64,000 bases of DNA from Paraburkholderia ginsengiterrae (GCF_001645125.1 NZ_LXKA01000327.1:236614-300613); one strand, 5' to 3'; shown: positions 46,492-55,674, counted from the stretch's first letter. Made by a program: numbers and translations. The notes: a model not told the origin generated them from the letters alone.

Positions 46492-46941
46492 ATGACTCCC
46501 ATTCGTACGCTCCTGATCGGTACCGCCCTGACCGCTTTTGCCGCTACCGCTGCCGTCGCGCAGACCGAGCAGCCGGCCGCGGGTATGAACGGCCAGGCCC
46601 AGGTCCAACTGCAGGGTGCCGCTAATGCCGCGCCTGCCGCGCAAGGCGTGCAGCCGGTGGCACCGGCGCCGACCCAGCTCGCGGTGCCGGGTTCGACCGA
46701 TCCGCTGGTGCAAAAGCGCAACGCCGATGCGAAGGCGAACGCGGAATATCGTGCGTCGAAGAAGGCCTCCAAGGCTGAATTGAAGGCTCAGCAGAAGGCA
46801 GCCAAGTCGCAATACAAGGAGCAGGTAGGCGACGCCAAAATCAACCAGAAGGCCGACAAGCAAGCGGCCAGCAACGAAATGAAGATCGACATGCAAGGCC
46901 AGGCCGGCGCACAGGCGGACGGCGCCGACGTCAAGCAGTAA
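46492..46941 (+). CDS. Small secreted Lys/Ala/Gln-rich protein
   Basis: Protein of 149 residues. A signal peptide (1-23, AVAQ) is followed by a Gln/Ala/Pro-rich stretch to about 68. A strongly basic helical segment (about 75-120: KRNADAKANAEYRASKKASK and following lysine-rich residues) comes next, then a Gln/Ala/Asp tail. No Cys and no known domain. The ATG at 46492 is preceded by AGAGAGGA. It could be a periplasmic or cell-surface helical protein; function unknown. Confidence 0.75.
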   Translation: MTPIRTLLIGTALTAFAATAAVAQTEQPAAGMNGQAQVQLQGAANAAPAAQGVQPVAPAPTQLAVPGSTDPLVQKRNADAKANAEYRASKKASKAELKAQQKAAKSQYKEQVGDAKINQKADKQAASNEMKIDMQGQAGAQADGADVKQ

Positions 46942-47124
46942 GACTGTGCGCTGAGGCCGAGGGTGTGGCGGTATGTGCCGCCACACCGGTCGTCGATGAA
47001 TGGCCCGAGCGTATTCACGCGACGGGCCATTTTTTTGTCCGTTCGTCGAACTCCATGGCCACGAGTTGGCGGAGCACATGCGGGTTCGGGCGTGGACGAA
47101 AAAAGGGGCGCTTGTCTGCGAAGG

Positions 47125-47140
47125 TTGTATGGATATACAG
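47125..47140. promoter_or_regulatory. LexA-like (SOS) site upstream of the UvrD-type helicase
   Basis: TTGTATGGATATACAG differs from CTGT-N8-ACAG by one base in the left half-site and continues ...ACAGTA on the right as in strong boxes. It ends 54 bases before the helicase GTG start. Confidence 0.6.
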
Positions 47141-47194
47141 TATGCGTCGCCGCCCTGAATCCACTCCTGAATCCACTCCATACCTAAATCGATC

Positions 47195-49330
47195 GTGCTC
47201 TCCGTCGCCGACTCCCCGCCGTCCTCGTCTTCCGAAAGCGCCGATTGGCTCGCGAAGCTCAACGAGGCGCAGCGCGAAGCCGTCGAATACGGCGCCGACA
47301 CGCCCAGCGCGCCTCCGGGCGCACTGCTGGTGATCGCGGGCGCGGGTTCCGGCAAGACCAACACGCTCGCGCACCGGGTCGCGAATCTGGTGGTGAAGGG
47401 CGCCGATCCGCGCCGCATCCTGCTGCTGACCTTCTCGCGCCGCGCGGCGCTCGAAATGACCCGCCGCGTCACGCGGATCGCCGGCGCGGCGCTCGGCTCG
47501 CGGGCCGCGCTCGCGCAAGGGCTGACGTGGTCGGGCACCTTCCATAGCGTCGGCGCGCGGCTGTTGCGCGAGTATGCGGAGCTGATCGGCCTCGCGCCGG
47601 CCTTCACGATCAACGACCGGGAGGATTCCGCCGACCTCATGAATCTGGTGCGCCACGAACTCGGTTTGTCGGCGAAAGAGCGGCGTTTCCCGGCCAAAAG
47701 CACCTGTTTCGCCATTTACTCGCGGGTCGTGAACACCGGTGCAGCGCTTCCCCAGGTGCTCGACAAGGCGTTCCCCTGGTGCCGCGAATGGGAAGCCGAT
47801 CTGCGCATGCTGTTCGCGGCTTATGTCGAGGCCAAACAGAAGCAGAGCGTGCTCGACTACGACGACCTGTTGCTCTACTGGTCGCATATGGCCGCCGAGC
47901 CTGCTATCGCGGCCGATCTGTCGGCACGCTTCGATCACGTGCTGGTCGACGAGTATCAGGACACCAACCGTCTGCAGGCGTCGATCCTGCTCGCCCTGAA
48001 GCCGGACGGCCGCGGCCTGACCGTGGTCGGCGACGACGCGCAGTCGATTTACTCGTTTCGCGGCGCGACCGTGCGCAATATTCTCGACTTCCCGGCGCAT
48101 TTCGATCCACCGGCCAAACAGGTCACGCTCGAGCGCAACTACCGCTCGACCACACCGATTCTGGCGGCGTCGAACGCGGTGATCGAACTCGCCAGCGAGC
48201 GCTACACGAAGAATTTGTGGACCGACAAGGCGTCGGCGCAGCGGCCACGGCTCGTGACTGTCGCCGACGAAGCGGATCAGGCGCGCTACATCGTCGAACA
48301 GGTGCTCGAGGCGCGCGAGCAGGGCATGAAGCTCAAGGCGCAGGCGGTGCTGTTTCGCGCCGCGCATCACAGCGCCGCGCTGGAGATCGAACTGACCCGG
48401 CGCAATATTCCTTTCGTGAAATTCGGCGGGCTGAAGTTTCTCGATTCAGTACACGTCAAAGACGTGCTGGCCGTGCTGCGCTGGGCGGAGAATCCGCGTG
48501 ACCGCGTCGCCGGGTTTCGCGTCGTGCAACTGCTGCCGGGCGTGGGTCCGGCCACGGCGGCGAAGGTGCTCGACGACATCGTCGCGCGCGCGGGCGCCGG
48601 CAACCCCGCCGACACCGCCGGCAGCGCACTGGCTGCCTTCGCGGCGCCGGCTCGCGCGCAGGAAGACTGGCATCCGTTCGTCAAGCTGATGTCGAGCGTG
48701 TATGGGCGCCAGACGCCCTGGCCTGCCGAGTTCGAAATGGTGCGCCGCTGGTACGAGCCGCATCTCGAGCGCAATCATGAAGACGCGGCGATCCGTCACG
48801 CGGACGTGTTGCAGATGGAGAGCATCGCGGGGACGTATCCGTCGCGTGAACGCTTTCTGACCGAGTTGACGCTCGATCCCCCCGGCGCCACCAGCGACGA
48901 ATCCGGTGTCCCCTTGATCGACGAGGACTACCTGATCCTTTCCACGATCCATTCCGCGAAAGGGCAGGAATGGCGCAACGTGTTCGTGCTGAACGGCGTG
49001 GACGGTTGTATTCCGTCCGACCTCGGAACCGGCAGCGAAGAGGAAATCGACGAGGAGCGCCGTCTGCTCTACGTGGCGATGACGCGCGCGAAGGAGGATC
49101 TGCACATCGTCGTGCCGCAGCGCTTTTATGTGCACAACCAGACGCATCTGGGCGACCGTCATGTGTGGGCGTCGCGCACGCGCTTCATTCCCGCGCACCT
49201 GATGCCGCTGTTCGACGCTCACGCATGGCCGCGCGTGCCGGTGCCGAGCGCGCCCACGGCGGCCGGCCTTGCCGCGGCTGCACAGGCGAAGATCGAGATT
49301 GGCGCGAAGCTCAGGAAAATGTGGGATTGA
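47195..49330 (+). CDS. UvrD/Rep-family ATP-dependent DNA helicase
   Basis: Superfamily 1A 3'-5' helicase of 711 residues. Motifs in order: I (VIAGAGSGKTNTLAHRV), Ia (LLLTFSRRAALEMTRRV), II (HVLVDEYQDTNRLQ), III (LTVVGDDAQSIYSFRGA), IV (RNYRSTTPILAASNAVI), V (LSTIHSAKGQEWRNVFVLNG) and VI (EERRLLYVAMTRAKEDLHI). Motif order and spacing fit a complete enzyme. Start is a GTG with no strong ribosome-binding site. It may act in nucleotide-excision or recombination repair, and a LexA-like site lies upstream. It is shorter than UvrD proper and could be a UvrD paralogue. Confidence 0.92.
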   Translation: MLSVADSPPSSSSESADWLAKLNEAQREAVEYGADTPSAPPGALLVIAGAGSGKTNTLAHRVANLVVKGADPRRILLLTFSRRAALEMTRRVTRIAGAALGSRAALAQGLTWSGTFHSVGARLLREYAELIGLAPAFTINDREDSADLMNLVRHELGLSAKERRFPAKSTCFAIYSRVVNTGAALPQVLDKAFPWCREWEADLRMLFAAYVEAKQKQSVLDYDDLLLYWSHMAAEPAIAADLSARFDHVLVDEYQDTNRLQASILLALKPDGRGLTVVGDDAQSIYSFRGATVRNILDFPAHFDPPAKQVTLERNYRSTTPILAASNAVIELASERYTKNLWTDKASAQRPRLVTVADEADQARYIVEQVLEAREQGMKLKAQAVLFRAAHHSAALEIELTRRNIPFVKFGGLKFLDSVHVKDVLAVLRWAENPRDRVAGFRVVQLLPGVGPATAAKVLDDIVARAGAGNPADTAGSALAAFAAPARAQEDWHPFVKLMSSVYGRQTPWPAEFEMVRRWYEPHLERNHEDAAIRHADVLQMESIAGTYPSRERFLTELTLDPPGATSDESGVPLIDEDYLILSTIHSAKGQEWRNVFVLNGVDGCIPSDLGTGSEEEIDEERRLLYVAMTRAKEDLHIVVPQRFYVHNQTHLGDRHVWASRTRFIPAHLMPLFDAHAWPRVPVPSAPTAAGLAAAAQAKIEIGAKLRKMWD

Positions 49331-49419
49331 GCGATTGGCGGTGGCGAGCGCTTACGTGAGGCGGCCGCCTGAGCGGACAAGGCCGCGGCGACTTGCCGGG
49401 CCTCCGCTTCCAGATGGGG

Positions 49420-50190
49420 CTAGCGCGACTGCCGTTGCTGTTGTTGCTGCGGCGCCGGTTGCGGCGGCACGAAGAAGTTGCGCAACCAGGCCGCGATCCG
49501 CGAAAACACGTCGTACGGCTCTTCCACGAAAATTTCCGGCTTGAGCAGGCGCAAAAACTCCATGATCTGCTGGGCTTCCTGCTTCTGGAACGAGCCGTGT
49601 GAGATGCCCAGGCGCAATAGTCCGCGCAGTTCGCCGAGTTTTTCGCGCGCGGTGCTGCCCACGCTCGTTTCGCACGCCACTTTGGCCTCGTAGACCCGCT
49701 GGCGCAGCGATTCCACCAGCCGCCATGCGGGCGTTTGCATGAGTTCCTCGAGTGCCTGGATGTCCTGCGCCTCGCTCTTGATTTGCGCCGCAAGCGGGTC
49801 GATCAGCGCTGCGTCGCCTTCAGCTTCCTTGACGATCGCGGCCGCCCAGTCGCGGCATTGCTTGGCGAGCTCTTCCGGCGTCCATTCCGAGCGGGCCGCG
49901 AAACCGAAGCCGAACTCGCCCGCCTGCCGCATCAGAATCGCGACGACGTCCGGGAACTCCTTATCCAGCGTGCGTTTCGCCCACGCGTACTGGCCCCCCT
50001 GCAACATGCGCTGAACCGCGTGTTCGGTCAGCGGCACCATGTTGTCGAGCAGCTTGGCACGCAAAAAATCCTCAAACGACGGCGTCGCGAACTGCGGATC
50101 GAGCTTCAGCGAGACCCGCAGAAACGCGTCGAAATCCTTGCGCAGCGACGCAATGGTCTCGTCTTTGAGCGTGAGGGTGATTTGACCCAT
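49420..50190 (-). CDS. Conserved hypothetical protein
   Basis: Protein of 256 residues with a good ATG but no domain I recognise. It begins MGQITLTLKDETIASLRKDF, is largely alpha-helical by composition (Leu/Ala/Glu/Arg-rich), has no signal peptide or membrane segment until a hydrophobic IAAWLRNFFVPP near the end, and finishes with a Pro/Gln-rich tail. It converges with the helicase gene. Coding is supported by codon bias and the absence of a better frame. Confidence 0.75.
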   Translation of the reverse strand: MGQITLTLKDETIASLRKDFDAFLRVSLKLDPQFATPSFEDFLRAKLLDNMVPLTEHAVQRMLQGGQYAWAKRTLDKEFPDVVAILMRQAGEFGFGFAARSEWTPEELAKQCRDWAAAIVKEAEGDAALIDPLAAQIKSEAQDIQALEELMQTPAWRLVESLRQRVYEAKVACETSVGSTAREKLGELRGLLRLGISHGSFQKQEAQQIMEFLRLLKPEIFVEEPYDVFSRIAAWLRNFFVPPQPAPQQQQQRQSR

Positions 50191-50436
50191 GTGTTATCCC
50201 GTTTGGTCCTGCCGCGCAGCTCGCCACCCGGCCGCACGGACGGCGCCAGATGCCGGCGCGTTGGACTCCTGCCTGTTGCCGCGTAACCGCCGGGATGTAT
50301 CCCGACGAGCGGACCTCGACTACATATCGGCGGATTCAGGGGAAACTTAAGGGTGAGCGGAGTGGGGGCACCAGCTTTAGAGGGAAGCGTCATCCGGCTT
50401 CGCGCGAAGGGCGCAAGCCGGACGACACTGGCGTGG

Positions 50437-50456
50437 CGCCGCCTGCAGGCGGCGCG
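50437..50456. repeat. 20-bp perfect palindrome downstream of azlD
   Basis: GCGCCGCCTGCAGGCGGCGC is perfectly self-complementary. It lies just after the azlD stop on the minus strand, in the gap before the conserved hypothetical gene. It can form a stable hairpin but has no U-run, so it may be a rho-dependent stop aid or an mRNA 3' stabiliser. Confidence 0.6.
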
Positions 50457-50468
50457 CGTCTACTGCGA

Positions 50469-50792
50469 TTACTTAAGGACGACGCATTGCCAGACAAAAA
50501 ACACAGTCAGGCCGACGGCGATGGTCAGGAGCGGCCGCCGCGTCAGCGCGCTGACCACCACGGCCGCCAAGGCCCCGACCAGTTGCGGGTTGCGCCAGGT
50601 CAATTCGGCGTTGCCGCCGTGCGGCGCAACCGCCATCGGCACGATGATCGCCGTCAGCACGGTGACCGGCACGAAGCCGAGGGCCGTGCGCACGAGCGGC
50701 GGGAACACCAGCCGGTCGCCCATCACGAAAACGGCGGCACGGATCACCCATGTGATGGCCGCCATGCCGAGAATCAGAACGACGTAATTCAT
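50469..50792 (-). CDS. azlD: AzlD family branched-chain amino acid export subunit
   Basis: Small inner-membrane protein of 107 residues with about four hydrophobic segments. It pairs with AzlC (LIV-E type exporter). The ATG overlaps the azlC stop by 4 bases (ATGA), showing tight coupling. The longer frame upstream overlaps azlC and is not used. Confidence 0.92.
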   Translation of the reverse strand: MNYVVLILGMAAITWVIRAAVFVMGDRLVFPPLVRTALGFVPVTVLTAIIVPMAVAPHGGNAELTWRNPQLVGALAAVVVSALTRRPLLTIAVGLTVFFVWQCVVLK

Positions 50793-51553
50793 CGCGATGC
50801 TCCCAATGTCTTGCCCGTGCCTCCGCGCAGCTTGACCCGCGACGTGGACAGCAGCACGCCGATCGCCACGCCCGCGAAGACCGCGCCGAGCAGGCCGAGC
50901 TTGTACGGCCACGCCTGCCAGAAGAAGGCCAGCGTCCCGGCGGTGACGGCGGCTGCCATGTAGCGCAGTGCGACGAGTTGCGGCACGACGATCGCAATGA
51001 AGGTGGCGACCATCGCAAAATCGAGCCCGAGCGATTGCAGGCCTGGGAATGCCGCGCCGAACAGCAGTCCGGCGACAGTCCAGAGCTGCCAGTTCAGGTA
51101 CATGGCCAGACCTGCGCCGAAGAAGTAATGCGGGCCGACGGTGCCGGGCTCCCTGTGCCGGTAGTGCTCCCACGCGACCGCGAAGACCTCGTCGGTCAGC
51201 AGCGCGCCGAGCGCCCAGCGCCAGCGTGCCGGCAGATGCGCGACGTGCGGCGCGAGCGTGGCGCTGTACAACACGTGGCGCAAATTGACGACGAGCGTGG
51301 TTGCCCAGATCACGGCAAAACTCGCGTGACCGGCGATCAGGCCGAGCGCGATGAACTGCGCGGAGCCGGCGAATACGACGAGCGACATCAACTGGCCGTG
51401 CCAGAGATGCAGCGGGCCGGACGCGACGAGCGTGCCGAGAATCACACCGAACGGCGCCGCGCCGACCATCATCGGGATGATGCCGCGTGCGCCTGCGGTG
51501 AACGCTTTCAAATGCGCCGAGCTCGTGGGTTGGACTGCGGTGGAATGGGTCAA
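50789..51553 (-). CDS. azlC: AzlC family branched-chain amino acid exporter
   Basis: Inner-membrane permease of 254 residues. Core: ARGIIPMMVGAAPFGVILGTL, FAGSAQFIALGLI and VVNLRHVLYSATLAPH. The start is taken as a TTG at 51553 because AAGGAGG lies 5 bases upstream, an ideal site. An in-frame extension to 51778 would add an (His-Arg)n stretch encoded by the GATGGC repeat and overlap the araC-type gene, so it is rejected. Forms an operon with azlD and probably with the upstream AraC-type regulator. Confidence 0.9.
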   Translation of the reverse strand: MTHSTAVQPTSSAHLKAFTAGARGIIPMMVGAAPFGVILGTLVASGPLHLWHGQLMSLVVFAGSAQFIALGLIAGHASFAVIWATTLVVNLRHVLYSATLAPHVAHLPARWRWALGALLTDEVFAVAWEHYRHREPGTVGPHYFFGAGLAMYLNWQLWTVAGLLFGAAFPGLQSLGLDFAMVATFIAIVVPQLVALRYMAAAVTAGTLAFFWQAWPYKLGLLGAVFAGVAIGVLLSTSRVKLRGGTGKTLGASR

Positions 51554-51615
51554 TCTAGCCTCCTTGAGTGGGGAAGCATAGCTGGGGCGTCCGGGCGCGG
51601 CTTGTACGTTCTTGC

Positions 51616-51687
51616 GGCGATGGCGATGGCGATGGCGATGGCGATGGCGATGTCGATGGCGATGTCGATGGCCATGGCCATGGCGAT
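51616..51687. repeat. GATGGC hexanucleotide microsatellite in the araC-azlC spacer
   Basis: About 11-12 units of a GATGGC-type hexamer, the first six or so perfect, then with GATGTC and GCCATG variants. It lies 63 bases upstream of the azlC ribosome-binding site, within the untranslated spacer between the regulator and azlC. Confidence 0.85.
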
Positions 51688-51743
51688 ACGCACGGCTGCC
51701 GCCCCGGTGCGCGATCACCGCCGGCGCATGGGCGAGCGCCGCG

Positions 51744-52574
51744 TCAGACGCCTTGCCAGCGTCCAGGCGGCACGCCAAACATGCGCCGGAAGTGCCGCGT
51801 GAAGTGGCTCTGGTCGGTGAATCCGCTGGCGGCGGCGACTTCGGTTACCGACACACCGGCGCGCAACGGCGCCAGAGCGCGCTGCAGGCGCACCTGATTG
51901 CGCCAGGCGTGGGGCGGCAGGCCGGTCGACTGGGTGAACAGGCGCGCCGCGTGGAACGGCGAGAGTCCCGCCGCCTGGGCCATGTCTGCGAGCGTGACGG
52001 GCGCGACGAGGTCGCCGGTCAGGCGCTCCTGCATGATTGCCACGCGGGCGTCGTCGGTGGCGAGGCGCACGGGCTCCGGCTGCGTTTGCGAATAGCGGAC
52101 CAGCAGCGTGGACAGGGCGTCAAGCATGGCGGCCTCGGCCGCGAGCGGGTCGTCACTCGCCTCCAGAAGACGATGCGCGTGCGCGATCCGCCTCGCCAGA
52201 TCGGGATCGCGAATCACGCCGGGCGCAAACCACGGCAACGCCTGCGGCTTGCCGTTGACCTCATTGGCGAGAGCGTGGACAAAATCCACCGGCGCATACA
52301 TCACGCGATACCGCCAGCCTGCCTCGACCGCCTTCGATCCGGTGTGCAGTTCGCCGGGATTGATGATCGGCACGCCGCCGGCTTCGGCGACATAGTCGGA
52401 ACCGCGATACCGGTAACCCTCGGCGCCCGCGACGATCACCGGAATCGTGTACGCGTCGTGCCAATGCGGCGTGAACTCGTGATCGTGATATTCGGCCGTG
52501 AGCAGATCCGCGCCGGGCAGGAGCGGCGTGCGCCAATAGCGGGCGGAATTCTTGAAAGGTCGGGCGACGGTCAT
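51744..52574 (-). CDS. AraC family transcriptional regulator
   Basis: Regulator of 276 residues with an N-terminal cupin-like domain (EFTPHWHDAYTIPVIVAGAEG, PGELHTG) and C-terminal AraC HTHs (LADMAQAAGLSPFHAARLFT and EVAAASGFTDQSHFTRHFRR). It precedes azlCD on the same strand, so it likely regulates branched-chain amino acid export. Confidence 0.9.
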   Translation of the reverse strand: MTVARPFKNSARYWRTPLLPGADLLTAEYHDHEFTPHWHDAYTIPVIVAGAEGYRYRGSDYVAEAGGVPIINPGELHTGSKAVEAGWRYRVMYAPVDFVHALANEVNGKPQALPWFAPGVIRDPDLARRIAHAHRLLEASDDPLAAEAAMLDALSTLLVRYSQTQPEPVRLATDDARVAIMQERLTGDLVAPVTLADMAQAAGLSPFHAARLFTQSTGLPPHAWRNQVRLQRALAPLRAGVSVTEVAAASGFTDQSHFTRHFRRMFGVPPGRWQGV

Positions 52575-52677
52575 GATGAAGGTCCGGCAGGACCGTTCAG
52601 TGTAGCGCGTCGCGACGGCAACCGCTGCACCGGCCTAGGCGTCGGCCGCGCGCGTTTTGTCGTAGTGGGCGGCGCGC

Positions 52678-53154
52678 TTACTTGAGCGGGATCGTGGTGC
52701 CGGCCGGCATCGGCACGGCGCTTACGCTGTTTTTCGCGCTGCCGCTGACCACCCGGTCGCTGTACGTGAGATAGACCAGCGCGTTGCGCTTCGCGTCGAC
52801 CACCCGCACTACATGCAGCGATTTGAAGATGAGCGACATGCTGACCGAGAACACGTCGGACTGCTGCTTGACCGGGCCCGTGAAATGAATTGCGCCGACC
52901 TGACGGCAGGCAATCGACGCCTCGGTGGGATCTTCGGCGATACCGAGCGTACCCTTCACGCCGCCGGTACGCGCCCGCGATACGTAGCAGGTCACGCCCT
53001 GAACGAGAGGATCGTCATAAGCCTCGACGACCACCCGGTCGGAGCCGGTGATGCGGAAGTTGGTATTGACGCTGCCGACTTCTTCGCCGTGCGCCGAAGG
53101 CAGCAGGAGGGCGGCAGTGGCCGCAAGGGCGATGCGCAGCACAGTGGGTTTCAT
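52678..53154 (-). CDS. creA: CreA family periplasmic protein
   Basis: Exported protein of 158 residues with a signal peptide at 1-23. Family blocks are GSVNTNFRITGSDRVVVEAY, DDPLVQGVTCYVSRA and VYLTYSDRVVSGSAKNS. E. coli CreA is a secreted protein of unknown molecular function. Confidence 0.88.
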   Translation of the reverse strand: MKPTVLRIALAATAALLLPSAHGEEVGSVNTNFRITGSDRVVVEAYDDPLVQGVTCYVSRARTGGVKGTLGIAEDPTEASIACRQVGAIHFTGPVKQQSDVFSVSMSLIFKSLHVVRVVDAKRNALVYLTYSDRVVSGSAKNSVSAVPMPAGTTIPLK

Positions 53155-53345
53155 GGGGTTGCCGGAAATTGAGCGTCTGGATTGGGCGCGGGACGCGCCG
53201 GGGAATCGCCATCGTATAACGGCCGGCGGGTCAGAGGGCGGGGTAGACGGCCGACGCCGCTGCCTAAGCTTCTGATTGACACGGCGTCATGAACGTCGGC
53301 ATCGGACGATGTGACCCGCGGTTGGCAAAGGCGACGCGCAAAAAG

Positions 53346-53374
53346 AAAAAGGCCCGCACGGATGCGGGCCTTTC
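53346..53374 (-). terminator. Terminator downstream of the first tRNA-Asn gene
   Basis: Read on the minus strand, AAAGGCCCGC-ATCCGT-GCGGGCCTTT is followed by a T-rich run. Confidence 0.85.
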
Positions 53375-53382
53375 AAAATTTT

Positions 53383-53458
53383 TGGCTCCTCGACCTGGGC
53401 TCGAACCAGGGACCTACGGATTAACAGTCCGGCGCTCTACCGACTGAGCTATCGAGGA
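53383..53458 (-). tRNA. tRNA-Asn (GTT), copy nearest creA
   Basis: Cloverleaf read on the minus strand: acceptor TCCTCGA/TCGAGGA with encoded CCA, D-arm AGCTCAGTCGGTAGAGC, anticodon loop CTGTTAA (GTT), T-loop GGTTCGAGCC. About 76 bases; ends are accurate to about one base. Confidence 0.96.
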
Positions 53459-53482
53459 ACAGCAGTACAACTTGATCTACAT

Positions 53483-53512
53483 AAAAAAGCCCGTCTTGGT
53501 TAACGGGCTTTT
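53483..53512 (-). terminator. Terminator between the two tRNA-Asn genes
   Basis: On the minus strand AAAAGCCCGT / ACGGGCTTTT forms a stem with an 8-base loop and a T-run. It would follow the upstream tRNA copy. Confidence 0.78.
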
Positions 53513-53520
53513 GCAATTCT

Positions 53521-53596
53521 TGGCTCCTCGACCTGGGCTCGAACCAGGGACCTACGGATTAACAGTCCGGCGCTCTACCGACTGAGCTATCGAGGA
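53521..53596 (-). tRNA. tRNA-Asn (GTT), second copy
   Basis: Identical to the first copy over the 76 bases compared. It lies 62 bases upstream of it in transcription order. Confidence 0.97.
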
Positions 53597-53712
53597 ACAG
53601 AACAACAACAGCAGAGAAACGAAATTGTAGAAGCAGCTTAAGCGCCTGTCAATACCTTGCGTTCATCTCGATTTCATTCGAATCCGGCGACGCGGGTGAC
53701 AGGCAACGGCGC

Positions 53713-54036
53713 TCAGCGAACGAGCAGCTCGAGCTTTTCCTTCACGTCCTTAAATTCGTCGGCTTCCGGCAGCGGGGCCTTGGTCTTGGTGATGCTCGGC
53801 CAGTTCTTTGCCAGATCGGCATTCAGCTCGATGAAATTCTGCTGGTCGCCCGGCACGTCTTCTTCGGCATAAATGGCGTTCACCGGGCACTCGGCCACGC
53901 ACACTGCGCAGTCGATGCATTCATCGGGGTCGATCGCGAGGAAGTTGGGACCTTCGCGAAAGCAGTCCACCGGGCACACATCGACGCAGTCGGTATAGCG
54001 GCACTTGATGCAGCTTTCGGTCACAACGTGAGTCAT
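53713..54036 (-). CDS. fdxA: Seven-iron ferredoxin
   Basis: [3Fe-4S][4Fe-4S] ferredoxin of the FdxA type, 107 residues. Cluster ligands are in [18 protein letters not shown] and [17 protein letters not shown]. The C-terminal extension (to KLELLVR) is typical of this class. Electron-transfer partner unknown. Confidence 0.95.
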   Translation of the reverse strand: MTHVVTESCIKCRYTDCVDVCPVDCFREGPNFLAIDPDECIDCAVCVAECPVNAIYAEEDVPGDQQNFIELNADLAKNWPSITKTKAPLPEADEFKDVKEKLELLVR

Positions 54037-54340
54037 TCAGGCAGCTCCTGCATGCGGAATCAGGGAAGGCGGAAACGCCAAAAGCGCTATTGTATCGTAA
54101 CGTCAAGAGGCGCATACAGCATCGCGTAATGCCTCTTATATGTTTTCGTGATTAGTTTATGGCTTCCCGAAGGGGGCTTGCTTCGGGCGCGTGCCGCTAG
54201 AGACCGGCTGCGCGCAGAAGCGGGGCGCATTCGGGTAACATGCGTCAGGTCGGCGCGCTCGGGGCGCGCCGTACGCGCATGGGTGAGTCGGGCCTGCCTT
54301 GTCAGGCCGTCCGTTTTCTCGCAGTCCAGTTCGCACCATC
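54037..54340. other. Divergent intergenic region fdxA/pncB
   Basis: 304 bases without a credible gene. It contains a minus-strand -10-like TACAAT about 45 bases before fdxA and an inverted repeat CCCGAAG (54166-54172)/CTTCGGG (54181-54187). No clear riboswitch or convincing promoter for pncB was recognised. Confidence 0.5.
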
Positions 54341-55537
54341 ATGATTATTACTTCGCTGCTCGACACCGATCTGTACAAGTTCACGATGATGCAGGTGGTG
54401 TTGCATCATTTCCCCGCGGCGAACGTGGAGTATCGCTTCCGCTGCCGCACGCCGAATGTCAATCTCGTGCCTTATATCAGCGAGATTCGCGATGAGGTGC
54501 GCAAGCTCTGCCAGCTCCGTTTTTCCGACGGCGAGCTTGACTATCTGCGGCGCATGCGCTTCATCAAGGGCGACTTCATTGAATTTCTCGCGCTGTTCCA
54601 CCTGAACGAGAAATATATTTCGATCGAGCCTTCGCCGAAGGGTAACGGGGAAATCGACATCGAAATCAAGGGACCGTGGCTGCACACGATCCTGTTCGAG
54701 ATTCCGATGCTCGCGATCGTCAACGAAGTCTACTTCCGCAACACCCAGCAAAAGCCTGACTACAGCGAAGGGCGCGGCCGCCTCGTGGACAAGATCAAGC
54801 TGCTGGGCGCGCGCCCGGAATTCGCCGACTGCAAGATCGCCGACTACGGCACACGCCGCCGCTTCTCGAAGCAATGGCACGAGGAAGTGATCCTCAAGCT
54901 GAAGGACGATCTCGGCGAGCAGTTCGCCGGGACCAGCAACGTCTTCTACGCGATGAAGCACAGCCTCACGCCACTCGGCACGATGGCGCATGAATATCTG
55001 CAGGCGTGCCAGGCACTCGGGCCGCGGCTGCGCGACTCGCAGACCTACGGCTTCGAAATGTGGGCGAAGGAGTATCGCGGCGACCTGGGTATCGCGCTCT
55101 CCGACGTGTACGGCATGGAAGCCTTTCTGCGCGACTTCGACATGTACTTCTGCAAGCTCTTCGACGGCGCGCGCCACGACTCAGGCGATCCGTTCGACTG
55201 GGGCGAGCGGCTGCTCAAGCACTACGAGGCGAACCGCTGCGACCCGCGCACCAAGATCCTCGTGTTCTCCGACGCGCTCGACATTCCGATAGTGCTGCAA
55301 CTGTACGAACGTTTTCGCGGACGCTGCAAGCTGGCCTTCGGCGTGGGCACCAACCTGACCAACGACCTCGGCTACAACCCGCTGCAGATCGTCATCAAGA
55401 TGGTTCGCTGCAATGGTCAGCCGGTGGCGAAGCTCTCGGACTCGCCGGGCAAGAACATGTGCGACGACAAGGCCTATCTCGCGTATCTGCGGCAGGTGTT
55501 CGGCATTGCGCAGCCCGAGGAAGAAGCGGCGAAGTAG
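54341..55537 (+). CDS. pncB: Nicotinate phosphoribosyltransferase
   Basis: First enzyme of the Preiss-Handler NAD salvage route, joining nicotinate and PRPP with ATP. It has 398 residues from the ATG at 54341. Typical blocks: [55 protein letters not shown] and [21 protein letters not shown]. The open frame to 54299 adds residues outside the family. Confidence 0.95.
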   Translation: MIITSLLDTDLYKFTMMQVVLHHFPAANVEYRFRCRTPNVNLVPYISEIRDEVRKLCQLRFSDGELDYLRRMRFIKGDFIEFLALFHLNEKYISIEPSPKGNGEIDIEIKGPWLHTILFEIPMLAIVNEVYFRNTQQKPDYSEGRGRLVDKIKLLGARPEFADCKIADYGTRRRFSKQWHEEVILKLKDDLGEQFAGTSNVFYAMKHSLTPLGTMAHEYLQACQALGPRLRDSQTYGFEMWAKEYRGDLGIALSDVYGMEAFLRDFDMYFCKLFDGARHDSGDPFDWGERLLKHYEANRCDPRTKILVFSDALDIPIVLQLYERFRGRCKLAFGVGTNLTNDLGYNPLQIVIKMVRCNGQPVAKLSDSPGKNMCDDKAYLAYLRQVFGIAQPEEEAAK

Positions 55538-55674
55538 CGCGCTTCGTACCTGGCTATAGCGTAGGCCGCGTGGGCGATACGCGGCAATAGCCCGTTCGGC
55601 CAGGGTGTTCGCGCGCAGGGTGGCCGGTATAATCCTCGTCATATCGCACGGCTGTCGACACGAGGATTTCGCAC

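Noticed and set aside
51554-51778. Metal-binding (His-Arg)n N-terminal extension of AzlC
   Set aside because: Produced by translating the hexanucleotide repeat upstream of the well-placed TTG start with AAGGAGG; overlaps the araC-type gene.
53383-53596. tRNA-Asn pair as a genomic-island attachment site
   Set aside because: No integrase, no displaced 3' tRNA fragment and ordinary core genes on both sides.
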